Positions 19,732 through 30,439 of a stretch of 64,000 nt of DNA are shown here, piece after piece. The stretch spans positions 6,180,001-6,244,000 of the forward strand of contig BSDZ01000004.1 in the NCBI GenBank assembly GCA_030268105.1, written 5' to 3'. The translations under genes were made by a program, and so were the position numbers. The DNA comes from Volvox africanus (lineage: Eukaryota; Chlorophyta; Chlorophyceae; Chlamydomonadales; Volvocaceae). Under the pieces are notes generated by a model. The model saw nothing but the letters and a program-made list of their open reading frames with translations. It was not told the DNA's origin and did not search any database. The first letter of the stretch is position 1, and each line of letters begins with the position of its first letter.

Positions 19732-20175
19732 TTGCCTAACTGTCTCTCTTTGTCTAATCGGAAGTAGGTTCTTTCTATGGCAAGTTCCAGCGACGAACCA
19801 CGAGGACCGCTAGATACTTTGGCCGAAGACCTAGGGCGCGCCGTTTTGGACGCCGCCGCTTCCGGTTTGTAATTGTTTAATTGCTTTTGCTTAGATTGCT
19901 GCACTTGTTGTGTAAGTGTACGCTCTGAGTCGCAGGTAATCTCAGTGCACCGGCATTGCTTGCCGCGGCGACTGAGACCGGCGTTCGTCCGGACCAGTTG
20001 GCGACTCTCATTGCCCAAACTACGGAGATTAGGACTCAGCTGGGCAATTACTTGCTGAGTTTGCTGAATCTTCTCAAGAGTACTGTCGGTAGGCTCACCG
20101 AATCGCTTTGTACTCTTGCCTTTGCGATAGAAGTCGGCTTCTATTACGCAAAACTAGGGTATCGTTTCGTGCTCC
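19732..20175 (+). other. Gypsy-1 copy C 5' leader
   Basis: Leader between PBS and gag, nearly identical to that of copy B. Confidence 0.7.
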
Positions 20176-21411
20176 ATGTCCGCGGAACACGACGATACGC
20201 CGCACACTAGCCTAGCTAGCCAACCCGATTTCGTTGTAGCTGCTAGAGCGCCGGATAGAGGTCTTGAGACTGTTGGCGCGCGAGCCACTCAAGAGCCCCT
20301 TTTCCTTCAGACCCCTGCTCACTTAATTGTGCCGCATTCAGCAGTGAACACGAATATGGACAACACTGCTGGACCAAGGGTTCTGCCATTACCTCAAGCT
20401 CGAGGGCATGATGACATCCCTGAGGTGATGAGATTGTCGATTCCCGTTCCTAGGCTCAATATTTCGCTGACCGACAAGACACCAGGGCATAGCATAGCCG
20501 ATGCAACTCGTGCGTACGTGCGTGACGCTAAAAAGTACCTCCAAGCTGTTCATGGTGGCGATAATGATGGTATCAGGTGTCTCTTCGTTGGTAACACCCT
20601 CGAGGGCGCAGCGAAGGACTGGTATCGCAATTGGACCAACGCCCGGGGCAGCTATACTTTTGACGAGTTAGTCGCCGCTTTGCTCGCACGATTCGCTACT
20701 GAGGTTCAAGCACGCGATGTGGAAGCTCGTAACGTTTTGGCAGCCGGTAGCTACCACATGCGTCGGGATGAGAATGTACCTGCGTACCAGTCACGCTTCG
20801 AAGCACTTGTGACTCCCATTGCTGACCTCACCGAATCTGAGCGTGTCTTTTGGTTTAGGCGAGGCCTAACGAAACTTTTGGCTAAATGGTGCGCCACTGA
20901 CTTGGTTGGAGCGCAGATCAAGTCGTATGACGCGTTGGTCGCTTTTGCTAAGGGCGCGGAGATACGACTTCTCGCCGGCGAGGAAGAAGTCAAGTCTGCC
21001 CCTCGTGCAAATGCCGTGCAAGTGCAGGATCCGCTTGGGGAAGCTGTGGCTCTCGACCAGGACCTCGGCGCGACCCGCCCCACGCCTACTGCCGCGACGC
21101 GACGCAGCAACGGGCAACGCAAGGCGCGTGGGGGCGCTAGCTCGGGTGTCCGTGGTACTGTAGGAGCAGGTCCGAGCTCGGACCCAGCTAGGAACAGGAA
21201 GCGTGGTGGTGCGCCGTCGTCGGCAGCCGCACAGCGTTCCGACCCCAACGCGAAGCGTACTCGTACGGACGACACATTTATGCCAAAATGGAATTGCAAT
21301 CGTTCCGAATTCGAGCGTCGGAAATTGGCCAATGTTTGTCTACGGTGTGCGGAGAATCATTCCACGAAGGATTGCCCTCTAATGCCGCCGTTTGTACCTC
21401 AGCCGAAATAG
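20176..21411 (+). CDS. gag: Gypsy-1 copy C Gag
   Basis: 411 aa, intact, nearly identical to the copy B Gag. It has the same gag domain and basic linker. The zinc knuckle is CLRCAENHSTKDC (one Ser-to-Asn change) with the same shortened spacing. It ends in UAG in frame with the following pol. With intact LTRs and PBS this copy could act as a non-autonomous but packageable element. Confidence 0.92.
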   Translation: MSAEHDDTPHTSLASQPDFVVAARAPDRGLETVGARATQEPLFLQTPAHLIVPHSAVNTNMDNTAGPRVLPLPQARGHDDIPEVMRLSIPVPRLNISLTDKTPGHSIADATRAYVRDAKKYLQAVHGGDNDGIRCLFVGNTLEGAAKDWYRNWTNARGSYTFDELVAALLARFATEVQARDVEARNVLAAGSYHMRRDENVPAYQSRFEALVTPIADLTESERVFWFRRGLTKLLAKWCATDLVGAQIKSYDALVAFAKGAEIRLLAGEEEVKSAPRANAVQVQDPLGEAVALDQDLGATRPTPTAATRRSNGQRKARGGASSGVRGTVGAGPSSDPARNRKRGGAPSSAAAQRSDPNAKRTRTDDTFMPKWNCNRSEFERRKLANVCLRCAENHSTKDCPLMPPFVPQPK

Positions 21412-24400
21412 GGGCTTGCCCGGGTTCCTGCGGAGGGGGCACCACCTGGGATTTCTGAACTAACGCGTGGTCGGTGGTCATCCTTACGGCCAGCCGTTAA
21501 GGCATTGTTGCCTTGTGTACTTGGACACATCGAGCGAGTCATTGCGCGACGCATCACGCTTGACGGACGCACGGGACTTCTCTGCTTCGACCCGTTGTGT
21601 AATTTGTTTACACCTCGCCGTCCCCTATTGTCTATCGATCTGTCTAACCACGTGGTTTTGTTCATCCCCTCGTCTCTGCGTGAGATGTCGGAACAGTTGG
21701 CCATATACAGGAGGTGTAGGCGTCAATATCCAGGCACTGCCGCATGTGTTTTACTCCCCGCTTTCTGTCGGCGCAAGGCAGAGGCATCGTTAAGGGGTAT
21801 GCGGCATGTCCACCGGTTCGAGCCGGGCACCGTTTTGTTTAATGGTGTGGATCGGGAGGGTATGCTGGCTCCGTGGCCACACCTATCCTACTCGGTTGAC
21901 GTTTGGTACGAAGCTCCTGATGGGGGTGCCGTTGGTTACGGACCCGCCTTAAGTGCACTGACGTTGTCTGCTGGGCATTCGCTCGTAGATAACCGTGTCC
22001 CTGTGGTTCAGATCGGTTTGAATGACCGTACTCTGAAGGCACTTGTTGACACCGGTGCCAGCGACGACTTCATCTCTGTCGCAGAGGTGAATGCGCTGGG
22101 GTTGTCCCCAGAGTCGTCTGATTGTCCACAGGTTACCCTTGCTGACGGGGGTAAGCATCCCATCGTGGGCAGGATTACCCTTAGCCTATCGTTGGGCCCT
22201 TTGCGTGTTGTGACCCGGCCGTACGTGCTGCAGGGCTTAGCAGAGACTGCACCGTACATAATGGGGTCGTCGACATTACGGCAGTACCGCGCGCGCATCG
22301 ACATGGAGACCGCAACCCTGCATATGTGCAAGGGTACTCTGTCGATTAAGGTACCTTTCCTGTCGTTCGAACATGTCACACCAAAGGAGGGCGAAACTGA
22401 GGCGGTGCCTATGGTTAATTTCGCTGTGACCACAATGGCCACGCGAATCGAACCAGAGCTAGTCGGGCGTAAGGAGGCCGTCCGTTTGTTACGGAAGGGT
22501 GCCCACGGACTGCTTTTAAGGCCGCGGGTGAGCTGTTGTGTCACCACCGCGCAGATTTCTGCGGATCCTGAGGTTGAGGCCCTACTGTCGCAGTATGAGG
22601 ACGTCTTTAAAGATATCCCCGGCCTACCACCTATGCGTCCTGTTGATCACACAATCCCTCTCATGCCTGGAGCGCAGCCTACAGCCCGGCCAATGTACAG
22701 GTTGAGTCCATTGGAGCTGGATGAGGTAAAGCGCCAGGTGACGGATTTGCTCGCGAAGGGTATGATACGCCCCAGCACATCCCCGTTTTCTGCACCGATT
22801 TTGTTTGTCGGTAAGAAGGATGGGACCTTGCGCATGTGCATTGATTACCGGGGGTTAAATGCGAATACGGTGAAAAATCGCTACCCTTTGCCACGCGTTG
22901 ACGACCTGTTGGATAAGCTGAAGGGCTCGGCTTATTTTTCCTCAATTGACTTACAACAGGGCTACAATCAGATTCGCATCGCTGCCTCTGATATCCCGAA
23001 AACCGCTTTTCGGACGCCCTTCGGTCACTTTGAGTATACGGTCCTATCGTTTGGTTTGACTAATGCCCCTGCGACGTTTCAGGCGGTTATGGACCGAATG
23101 TTTAGGCCGTTTTCGTTGTTTGCTACCTGGATGACATCTTGGTATATTCTAAGACGCGCGAGGAGCACTTGGAGCATTTGCGGCTCGTGCTCGACGTTAT
23201 GAGGCGGGAGCAATTGTTTGCTAAACGCGCCAAATGCTTTTGGGCGCAGCCTCAGGTGGAATATTTGGGCCACATTGTGTCGGCCACCGGTGTGAAGATG
23301 GACCCGCGGAAGGTCGCCGTGGTTCACGATTGGCCCGCACCTCAGAACCTCACGGAGCTGCGTAAGTTCCTTGGCTTGACCAATTATTTCCGAAAGTTCA
23401 TTGAAAAATATTCCATCATTGCGGCCCCGCTTACTAACTTAACTCGCAAAGGCGTTTTCGTTTCGCTCGAGTCGTGGACGTCGCAATGCCAGCGGGCATT
23501 CGAAGAGCTCAAACGAATCATTGCCGAAGATGTCACCCTTGCATTCCCTGATTACTCGTTGCCATTTCGTGTTGAGGTAGTGTCTGATGCCTCAATGTTT
23601 GGAAGCGGCGCTGTATTGTTACAGGAAGGGCGACCGATCGCTTTCACGAGTAAGAAGTTTTCTGGTGCGGAGATTCGCTACACCACCGGGGAACAGGAGC
23701 TTCTGGCAGTGCTGCATGCTTTAAAGGAATGGCGCTGTTACCTTGAGGGACGCCCGTTTACTTTAAAGACTGACCACAAGCCCCTAACGTTTTTGCAAAG
23801 CGTTCCGACGTTGAACCGCCGTCAAGCTAGGTGGATGGAATATCTAGCTAGGTTCAACTGCACCTGGGAGTATATATCTGGTAAATTGAATATTGCCGAT
23901 GCTCTCAGTCGACATCCGTCGCTACACGCTGCCATTTTGGCAGCGCCCGTCGTGCGGCCGCGTAGCGAGGAGGTTCCGATCGCGACGGACCTCGCGGAGC
24001 GGTTGAAGGTTGCCTACAGCGCAGACGCCTGGTTCGCGGACCCGGCTAATGTAGAAAACCTTCGCAAGCAGAATGGCCTTTGGCTACGGACGGAGGGTGC
24101 AGCTACGCAAATCGTCATTCCGAACGACGACACGCTACGCTACGACATCCTTGCGCGGTTCCACGAGGACCCGTTAGCAGGACACCCTGGTAGCAAGCGA
24201 TTGATCGACTTGGTGCAACGTTCCTTTTGGTGGCCTCGTTTGGCTAAGGATGCGGCGAACTTCGTCCAGACATGCAGTCTGTGCCAGCGCAATAAGGCTT
24301 TGTCCGGTAAGGGCCATGGGTTGTTGCAACCGTTGCCTGTCCCGGATGCGCCTTGGGAAAGTGTTTCCATGGACTTCGTAGTCGCGCTGCCCAAAACTGA

Positions 24401-25463
24401 GGGGGGATACGATGCGGTGTTCGTAATGGTCGATCGTCTGACTAAGATGGTTCACCTAGCACCATGCACATCATCCTGCACGGCTGAGCAAACCGCACGT
24501 TTGTTTTTCGATAATGTGGTTCGGTTACACGGGATTCCCAAAAATGTGATCTCGGACCGCGGTGGACAGTTCACGTCTAAGTTTTGGGAAGCGCTCTGCA
24601 AACTAGTTGGCATGCGCGTCAACCTGAGCACGGCGTATCACCCGCAGACTGATGGTCAAACCGAACGCACAAACCGCACGTTGGGTGATATGTTGCGCAA
24701 TTATGCTGGTCGCACACCACTTGTTTGGGATACATATTTGACTGCGGCAGAATTTGCGCTTAACAACGCTGTTAACCGCTCTACAGGCAAAAGTCCGTTC
24801 TTTCTTAACTACGGGTTTCATCCCGCGCTACCCGTGTGGCGTGAGTTGGAAGTGAACGTGCCTGCTGCTAAACTTTTTGCCAAGTCTTTTATGTCCCGAA
24901 TCACAGACGCGAAGTCGTGTTTGGACGCGGCGCAGCAACGAACGATGGAATACTATAACAAATCTAAGCAGGATGTGACGTTTTCGGAGGGGCAACTCGT
25001 GTTGCTAAGCACCAAGAACTTGCGTTCCTTGGCCGACGGATCCCGAAAACTCTTACCCCGCTGGATTGGTCCGTATCCTGTCGTGCGCATGGTTGGGAAT
25101 GTGGCTGTGGAGCTTGCATTGCCCGCTGATATGCCCATTCACCCCACGTTTCACGTATCGCTTGTTCGTCCGTATCGTGGTACGGAACCCGTCCCTGAGC
25201 TTGCTAACGCCCCCGCAGCGATCGAACCAGTTCCCGAGACCTGGATCGCTGGTAAACAGAAGTTTTACGATGTGGAGCGGGTGTTAGATTATCGCGCGCG
25301 TCGTGTGGGCCGACACCGACGTAAGCGAACAGTACACGAGTACTTGGTTAAGTGGACAGGGTATACCGACGAGCACAACTCATGGGAACCGGCACGCAAC
25401 TTCTCACAGGACATGAAACCCCTGCTCGAAGAAGCCCGCAAACGTGCCACGCAAGCCCAATGA
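21412..25463 (+). pseudogene. pol: Gypsy-1 copy C Pol, frameshifted in reverse transcriptase
   Basis: The reading is open from the gag UAG through protease (DTGASDDF) and the first half of the reverse transcriptase. Around 23,112 ten bases present in copy B are missing, just upstream of the YLDD codons. The frame then runs to a stop at 23,202. The original frame resumes near 23,139 and is open through RNase H, integrase and the chromodomain to 25,463. Both halves are otherwise well preserved, so the lesion is recent or arose during the last round of reverse transcription. Pol is inactive as encoded. Confidence 0.93.
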
Positions 25464-25522
25464 CCCCTGCAGTCGATGCTGTATGATGCAGCGAGGACGC
25501 TGCATACGGGAGGGGGGATAAT

Positions 25523-26346
25523 TGTTGTGCTACGGTTCATTTCCCGCCGACGCGTAGGTCGACGCGATCCTACGAGGCGAAGTGCTTTTGTGATGAACGC
25601 ATTACATATGAATGAATCTGTATGATATAAATGTATTCGCATACATTTATATATGCATCTGGCATGTTGTCATTATCCATCGCGACATCGCATCATGGCA
25701 AATCCGCCTAGCATGCATGAATGACCGAATCATTGAAGTGCGCATTATGCTCGTGTTACGAAACGATAAGTAATATTATCTGATATAATATTACTTCATT
25801 ACAGCACACGTTGAGAGCGTCGCACTCGTCGCGATACATGCCCTGCAACCGGATATTGTTATCCGGACCCTTGCATCATGCGAATGCCGGAAAGGCTTAT
25901 ACGTTGTTATACGTAGACATCGCCTATACGCAGTAGGGTTGTCACATCTAGGATCGGCCTCCTAATGTGAATCGTACGGCACTGCGATGCTGCGAGTATA
26001 ACAGATGCGAGGACGGCTAAGCTAGACGAGACATCCGATACCGGAGAACACTCGTGTGTTCAAAACTACTATTTCTATACACTATTCTACTTAGCCCGAG
26101 CTAAGCCTGAACTTCGCTAATCACCGCCGCGTGATGATTGCTTGCTTCCGGCGCTGACGGCGATTTCGTCCATTGCATCGTTCTGATCCGTAAAACTGTA
26201 AGTTATATCTCTCTTCGTCTTGAAGTCTTCCGCTGTCTCTGTTTGCTCTCGCTTGCCTTGCTGTACTTGCAAGTGCTCGCGCATCGGTGTCGATAGTCTC
26301 CAGACGTGCAGATACTTATGAGCAAACGCGAACGAGAGGTACAACA
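25523..26346 (+). repeat. Gypsy-1 copy C 3' LTR
   Basis: 824 bp. A polypurine tract identical to copy B stands 4 nt upstream. Confidence 0.95.
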
Positions 26347-26351
26347 AACAG
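26347..26351. repeat. Target-site duplication of copy C, right
   Basis: AACAG, partner of 18,881-18,885. Confidence 0.93.
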
Positions 26352-26452
26352 CCCCAGTCGGCCGAGATGATGCGTTCTGGTGCTTCGGCTGACAGGCGCT
26401 TTAACGTTAAGCAATGTGCGCGATGAATCGATACGCCACGCCCACGGGTGTC
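26352..26452 (-). pseudogene. Fragment of RelA/SpoT (p)ppGpp synthetase/hydrolase
   Basis: The minus-strand peptide [20 protein letters not shown] then AEAPERIISADWG matches the zinc-finger/CC region after the TGS domain of RelA/SpoT ([19 protein letters not shown]...PERxIxVxWG). These proteins make and degrade the stringent-response alarmone. About 33 of more than 700 residues are present. The fragment ends at the copy C duplication, so the transposon landed at or in its edge. Confidence 0.82.
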
Positions 26453-26653
26453 AAATTCGAAATACGCTTTTCTCGGAGCTTTGCGTTCTGCCGCGCAGAT
26501 TGTGTCGTATGAGCTTGCAATGGGTTTTATATACTGAGCGGCAGCTGCGGCGCGAGTTGCGTATATACCCAATTAACAATGGATAAAGCTGAATGGCTGC
26601 TTATCCCTGGGATTTGGTCAAGTGCATAATGATCTAATTGTTGATAGATTGGC
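26453..26653 (-). other. Mosaic segment with unrecognised reading
   Basis: Upstream of the relA/spoT piece the same frame reads [20 protein letters not shown] then [13 protein letters not shown]. It looks like part of a real protein but I do not recognise it. The remainder is not coding. Confidence 0.35.
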
Positions 26654-26869
26654 TTAAAACGTGCTTTCATTGCGATGTACAAGATGATCAGGAAATTGAA
26701 CGGCTCTTTTCCGAGCTAGCACGCCTTCAGCCACACTACCCATGATAAGGTGCACGAGACCTGTCCAGCCGTGGGTACCCATTACAATAAGATCAGCGCC
26801 CCATGCTGTTGGATCAAGCCCGAATTGGTGAAATATTTCAGTTTGGGTCAACATGGTAGTTTCCGGCAA
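26654..26869 (-). pseudogene. Fragment of universal stress protein (UspA family)
   Basis: The core WGADLIVMGTHGWTGLVHLI then MGSVAEGVLARK (about 26,708-26,803) is the C-terminal ATP-binding signature of UspA-fold proteins (DLIVMGTHGRTGLxHLLLGSVAExVLR). The first glycine-rich motif is intact except for Arg to Trp. The residues on both sides look unrelated (start MPETTMLTQTEIF, end FPDHLVHRNESTF). Debris. Confidence 0.78.
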
Positions 26870-26934
26870 AAATTGGAGAAGAGTATAAATAGTGGAGGAA
26901 AGAAAACCGTCCAGGGTTAACAGCTTGCTGGAAT

Positions 26935-27040
26935 GGCCAGGGTGTTAAAACAGGTATTGTTACGAGCCGATTTAATGAACACTTAACTACGCGTCTGCTC
27001 AATACCTGCACAACTGAACTCCGTGTGCCAAAAACGCGTG
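26935..27040 (+). pseudogene. ribH: Fragment of lumazine synthase (RibH) N-terminus
   Basis: The plus strand reads GVKTGIVTSRFNEHLTTRLL then NTCTTELR. It matches the first strand and helix of 6,7-dimethyl-8-ribityllumazine synthase (IGIVxSRFNExIxxxLLxGAxxxL), which makes the riboflavin precursor. About 30 codons remain. It is the last recognisable bacterial piece before the right mosaic end. Confidence 0.65.
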
Positions 27041-27078
27041 GGTTAGCCGTGCGAAAGCTGCTAAAGTCTGGCGGTACA

Positions 27079-27093
27079 ATGGGTACCTTACTG
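27079..27093 (-). repeat. Right copy of 15-bp terminal inverted repeat
   Basis: Reverse complement of 864-878. Just outside it the Gypsy-2 sequence resumes (ACAATGGCC from 27,097). Confidence 0.5.
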
Positions 27094-27376
27094 CTTACAA
27101 TGGCCAATTGTGCTGGACTCCATATCGATGCGCGCGCGGTACTGTCGTTATGTCGCGGCACCCAATGTCCATGTAGTGCTGTCTCCGAGAGACCTTGTTG
27201 CACTCATTGGGCCCTAACATGCAGAGGGTCTCCCGTCGACTAAGGGTGATTCTGCCCACGATGGGATGCTTACCCTCATCAACGAGGGTAACCTGTCACA
27301 ATCAGACGGCTGTGGGGTCGACCCCAACACATTCACCTCCTTTGCCGAGGTAAAGTTGTGACTGGCACTGGTATCT

Positions 27377-27385
27377 TCAAGTGCC
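27377..27385. repeat. SINE-1 target-site duplication, left
   Basis: TCAAGTGCC, repeated at 27,811-27,819. Confidence 0.75.
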
Positions 27386-27810
27386 ATCCGCATCTCGAGG
27401 CCATTCCCTAAGGATTTGAGCTAGAGAATACAAAGTCATCAGGTCGAATCCGGGTTGGGGCCAAATGGCGTAGGGGAAATGCAGCTTGGATTGCCCAAAT
27501 CTACGGAGTTGGGTCCGAGTCCACAGAGTGTTAAATGCATGGCCCGTGAAGTGTGCATCTGAGACCCATAACTGGGCTGATGGTGCGGGGTAGGTTGACA
27601 CCCACCTAAATGCCAGTAGGTCCGTAGGGGCTGGCACATGGATAGGGGCCGTAGAGAGTAGGAAACTCTGCGTAACCAAAAAACAGATGATCTCTAGCGG
27701 CCTCAGATGAAGACGTTGAGGTACGCGTGCCCACTCGGTTAAAATCCCGGAGATTTCCATAATACACGCCAGCCCGCAAGGGTGGAGTAACCATAATAAT
27801 AATAATATCC
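27386..27810 (+). mobile_element. SINE-1, tRNA-derived SINE
   Basis: A 425-bp insertion inside Gypsy-2 D, flanked by 9-bp direct repeats. GGTCGAATCC at 27,442-27,451 is a near-perfect pol III B box (consensus GGTTCGANTCC) close to its start. It ends in an (ATA)n tail at about 27,791-27,807. The last 40 bases before the tail resemble the corresponding part of SINE-2 (ACACGCCAG...GGAGTAA). The A box is not clear. Confidence 0.7.
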
Positions 27811-27819
27811 TCAAGTGCC
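27811..27819. repeat. SINE-1 target-site duplication, right
   Basis: TCAAGTGCC, partner of 27,377-27,385. Confidence 0.75.
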
Positions 27820-28187
27820 TTCATCATTCGACCAGCGAGGCCGACTTCAATGACAGAAACACAATAACCTGTCGGAGTTGACTCCACAGATAACAAAAGT
27901 GATCCCGGGGTGGGCTCAAAATTAACAAAACCCACCACAGGAGCTTCATACAACAGAACTGAGGATCCCGCCACGTTCACATCATCAATCAATACAGTGC
28001 CTGACTTCAATCGGAGGACACGTTGCATACTGTTTAACAAAGGGGTAGCCTTACGCTGGCTGTGAAATGGTAGCAACAAACATGCGGGAGTGTCCAGACA
28101 TTGATGTCTACATCTCATGTACCTGACCAGCTGTTCGAACGGCTCACTTTGAGATGAGGGGATGAACAAACGATACGTTCTCAAGGA

Positions 28188-29147
28188 CTAAAAGCAACGA
28201 TGCTTCACAGTTGGACATACGAATGACCACCGACCATGCATTTGTTCAGCTGTCCCGGATGGAGTCAACTCCGCATCAATCCAGGCATCCCCCTTCTTTG
28301 ACCAAAGGCGGCAACAATGGCAATCCATCATGAGATAACCCACCGCACATCTCCAACAGAGAGTGATCTCCTTCTGATGCACAAGCTTGGATTGTGTACA
28401 CTCCCCTTTTGTCAGTCATGAGTCCTGCGCTTGCATGGCAGTCACATGAGGCACAAATCTCAAAGCATTCTGTCTAGCTGGAATACGCATCTCAGCTCTT
28501 AGGACAATTGGCATCACAAGAGCCTCAAAATGTGATTAGTAGGCAGTTACAGTTTCATTCGGAAACATGAAAAATGAGCCAAAGGCTAACATACAGTGTG
28601 CCTCAATATCACGTGACTGAGCTTCTGGGGTAAAGCGTGCAAGCAGGGTGACAGTCAACTCATCAAACGTGAAGTTTTCCCATGCAGTGATCCCTTGATC
28701 ATACCATGTCTTTGCTATACCCTCGAGGGTATTCCCAACAAAGAGACACCTCACCTCATCATGTTCACCGCCACGGACCAACTGCAGGTACTTCCAAATA
28801 TCACGTAGATAGAAACGAGTTGCATTCACAATGTCACGTCCAACATTCATATCATGCAAGATAAAAAATTTCGGTGCTGTGATAGTAAACCTCTTCACCT
28901 CATTACCGTCGGCGCGGTCTTGCATTTGAGGCGATAGCAAACCCCGTTGATCGGCAATTCCATCTGTAACCGTCAGGGCTGCCAAGTGTGGCGTAGTAAG
29001 ATGGATAGGGGCCTGAAACACAAGAGGATCTTGAGCAGTAATTGTGTCAATAGTCTCAGGATCCCTATCAAACATTCTAGGAACGGTACCCAGCTCAGGT
29101 TGGCATGCCAAGCCTACAAATGATGGGTCGTCACGTCCCGCCATCAT
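28188..29147 (-). pseudogene. Gypsy-2 copy D gag remnant
   Basis: The minus strand from an ATG at 29,147 is open for 203 codons (to about 28,536). It aligns by eye with Gypsy-1 Gag: RCLFVGNTLEGIAKTWYD corresponds to RCLFVGNTLEGAAKDWYR, and FDELTVTLLARFTPEAQSRD to FDELVAALLARFATEVQARD. The downstream half is shifted in frame and decayed. The basic linker and zinc knuckle are reduced to traces near 28,320-28,380 (LCWRCAVGYLMMDCH). It shows that the two families share ancestry but separated long ago. Confidence 0.85.
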
Positions 29148-29632
29148 GGAACACTGACCAATAAATTGCGTGACAATAAACGATGCACATAATTCTAAAG
29201 CAAGTGTGCAAGCGATTCACACGAATCTAGCACAAGAGCACAAGCAATTCGGTCAGCACACCGACAATACTCTTGCAGACTTCGAGTAGATATGGCAGAT
29301 ACGTACTCAGTTGGTCCCTGTAGTCCGCACGATCAAAGCCTCCAGCTGATTAGAACGCAAGTTGTAACCAGGAGCTATCGCAAGCAGTGCCGGACCACTT
29401 GTTTCACCTGCAACTCAGAGTGAAGGCTCACACCACAATTGCAGTAAACTACAAAGGTATAAAAGCAATCACAATTTGGAAGCAACATTATCTAATACAG
29501 CGTGGACAAGTTCTTCGGCGATAATGTCTAGTGGGCTACGTTGCCCATCGTCGACAGTCGTCCTAGAAAGAACTTACTTCCGATCGAGCATCATTAGGCA
29601 GTCAGGCAACGAACCTGTCTCGATACCAAATT
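29148..29632 (-). other. Gypsy-2 copy D 5' leader and primer-binding site
   Basis: Leader with the same PBS core as Gypsy-1 (minus-strand TGGTATCGAGACAGGTTCG at about 29,609-29,627), so both families use the same primer. Confidence 0.75.
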
Positions 29633-30436
29633 TGTTGTATCCTTCCTTCTTCGATCATGCACTGAATCTGCACGTCTGAGTATTAGCTACACATGCATGG
29701 TGCTTACGAACAGCAAGACACTTCAGTGCAAGCAACGTGACAGCGGAAGACTTATAGATAAGGAAAGATTCAACTTACAATGATCTTCAGTTGCAAATTG
29801 GGAGTCTGCCATCAGACCCCGCGGGCAGCGTTCATCATCCGGCTGGGAATGCTATGCTGGAATAGCTCAGGCCGAATATAAATGCATATAACGTATATAT
29901 CCGAATTAAATTGTGTTAAGTACGCGAGTACTTGATCCAAAGTAGCATCGAGCCGACTTCGGTCTCTAGCCGGCCGTCCTCGCACCTATCATGTCGCGAT
30001 ACCGATGTGCAGTACAGGTCTCACTGGATTCTGATCTCAAGTGTGAGTACCTTCGTAGCACTATTCTAAATATCGCGTAATCCGTGATATTAATGGATGC
30101 AACGTATGCAATATGCGAAGGTCCGAATATCGATATTCGGTTGCCGACCCAACCATTGCGATCATCGCGTTCTTGCATACGCGTATGGTTTATGACATGG
30201 ATGAAGTAATAATATTTAAAATATTATTACGTGGTATAATATGCCAATGGATAGATCGCGCATTAATTATCAACCTCGAGTCAAACATGTTGACCGACAG
30301 CGCGATGTCGTAGATGATAATGCGACATGCCTGATTAGCTAGATATACTCGAATATATCAAGCTAATATGATTATATCATGCTTCGTAATGCTCAAATGG
30401 ACTGCGGTCTATTCCGGTGTAAACCCGCGTACAACA
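29633..30436 (-). repeat. Gypsy-2 copy D 5' LTR
   Basis: About 804 bp, TGTTG-type ends. It contains the perfect 18-nt palindrome CCGAATATCGATATTCGG at 30,123-30,140. The outer end near 30,415-30,436 has a small deletion compared with other Gypsy-2 LTRs. Confidence 0.85.
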
Positions 30437-30439
30437 CAT

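Larger units (their letters stand above)
18886..26346 (+). mobile_element. Gypsy-1 copy C, Ty3/Gypsy element with broken RT
   Basis: 7,461 bp on the plus strand: 5' LTR 18,886-19,709, PBS 19,713-19,731, gag 20,176-21,411, pol 21,412-25,463, 3' LTR 25,523-26,346, flanked by AACAG. It is exactly 10 bp shorter than copies A and B, and the difference is a 10-nt deletion in the reverse transcriptase near 23,112. It cannot supply its own Pol but has intact LTRs, PBS and Gag, so it could move in trans. Confidence 0.97.
864..27093. mobile_element. Mosaic insertion of bacterial gene fragments (interrupted by Gypsy-1 A, B, C)
   Basis: This span interrupts one old Gypsy-2 element, whose protease-region sequence ends at 863 and resumes at about 27,094. 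Without the three Gypsy-1 copies the insert is about 3.8 kb: 864-2,138, 17,086-18,885 and 26,352-27,093. It is made of 30-100-codon pieces of unrelated bacterial genes on both strands, mostly out of frame with each other, with short AT-rich gaps. A 15-bp sequence (CAGTAAGGTACCCAT) occurs at the left end and inverted at the right end. Either a DNA transposon captured foreign fragments, or the span is filler DNA from break repair using bacterial DNA. The fragment identities are family-level recognition by eye, and the transfer mechanism is inference. Confidence 0.75.
27094..28187 (-). pseudogene. Gypsy-2 copy D, protease and pre-protease pol region
   Basis: Minus strand, collinear with the pre-protease part of Gypsy-1 pol. 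FIPSSQSEPFEQLVRYMRCR then HQCLDTPACLLLPF at 28,050-28,175 corresponds to the Gypsy-1 stretch beginning [29 protein letters not shown] near 27,830 corresponds to the strand before the protease active site. The active-site region itself is split by SINE-1, with both sides of the duplication at 27,377-27,385 and 27,811-27,819. Multiple frame breaks are present. Dead copy. Confidence 0.85.
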
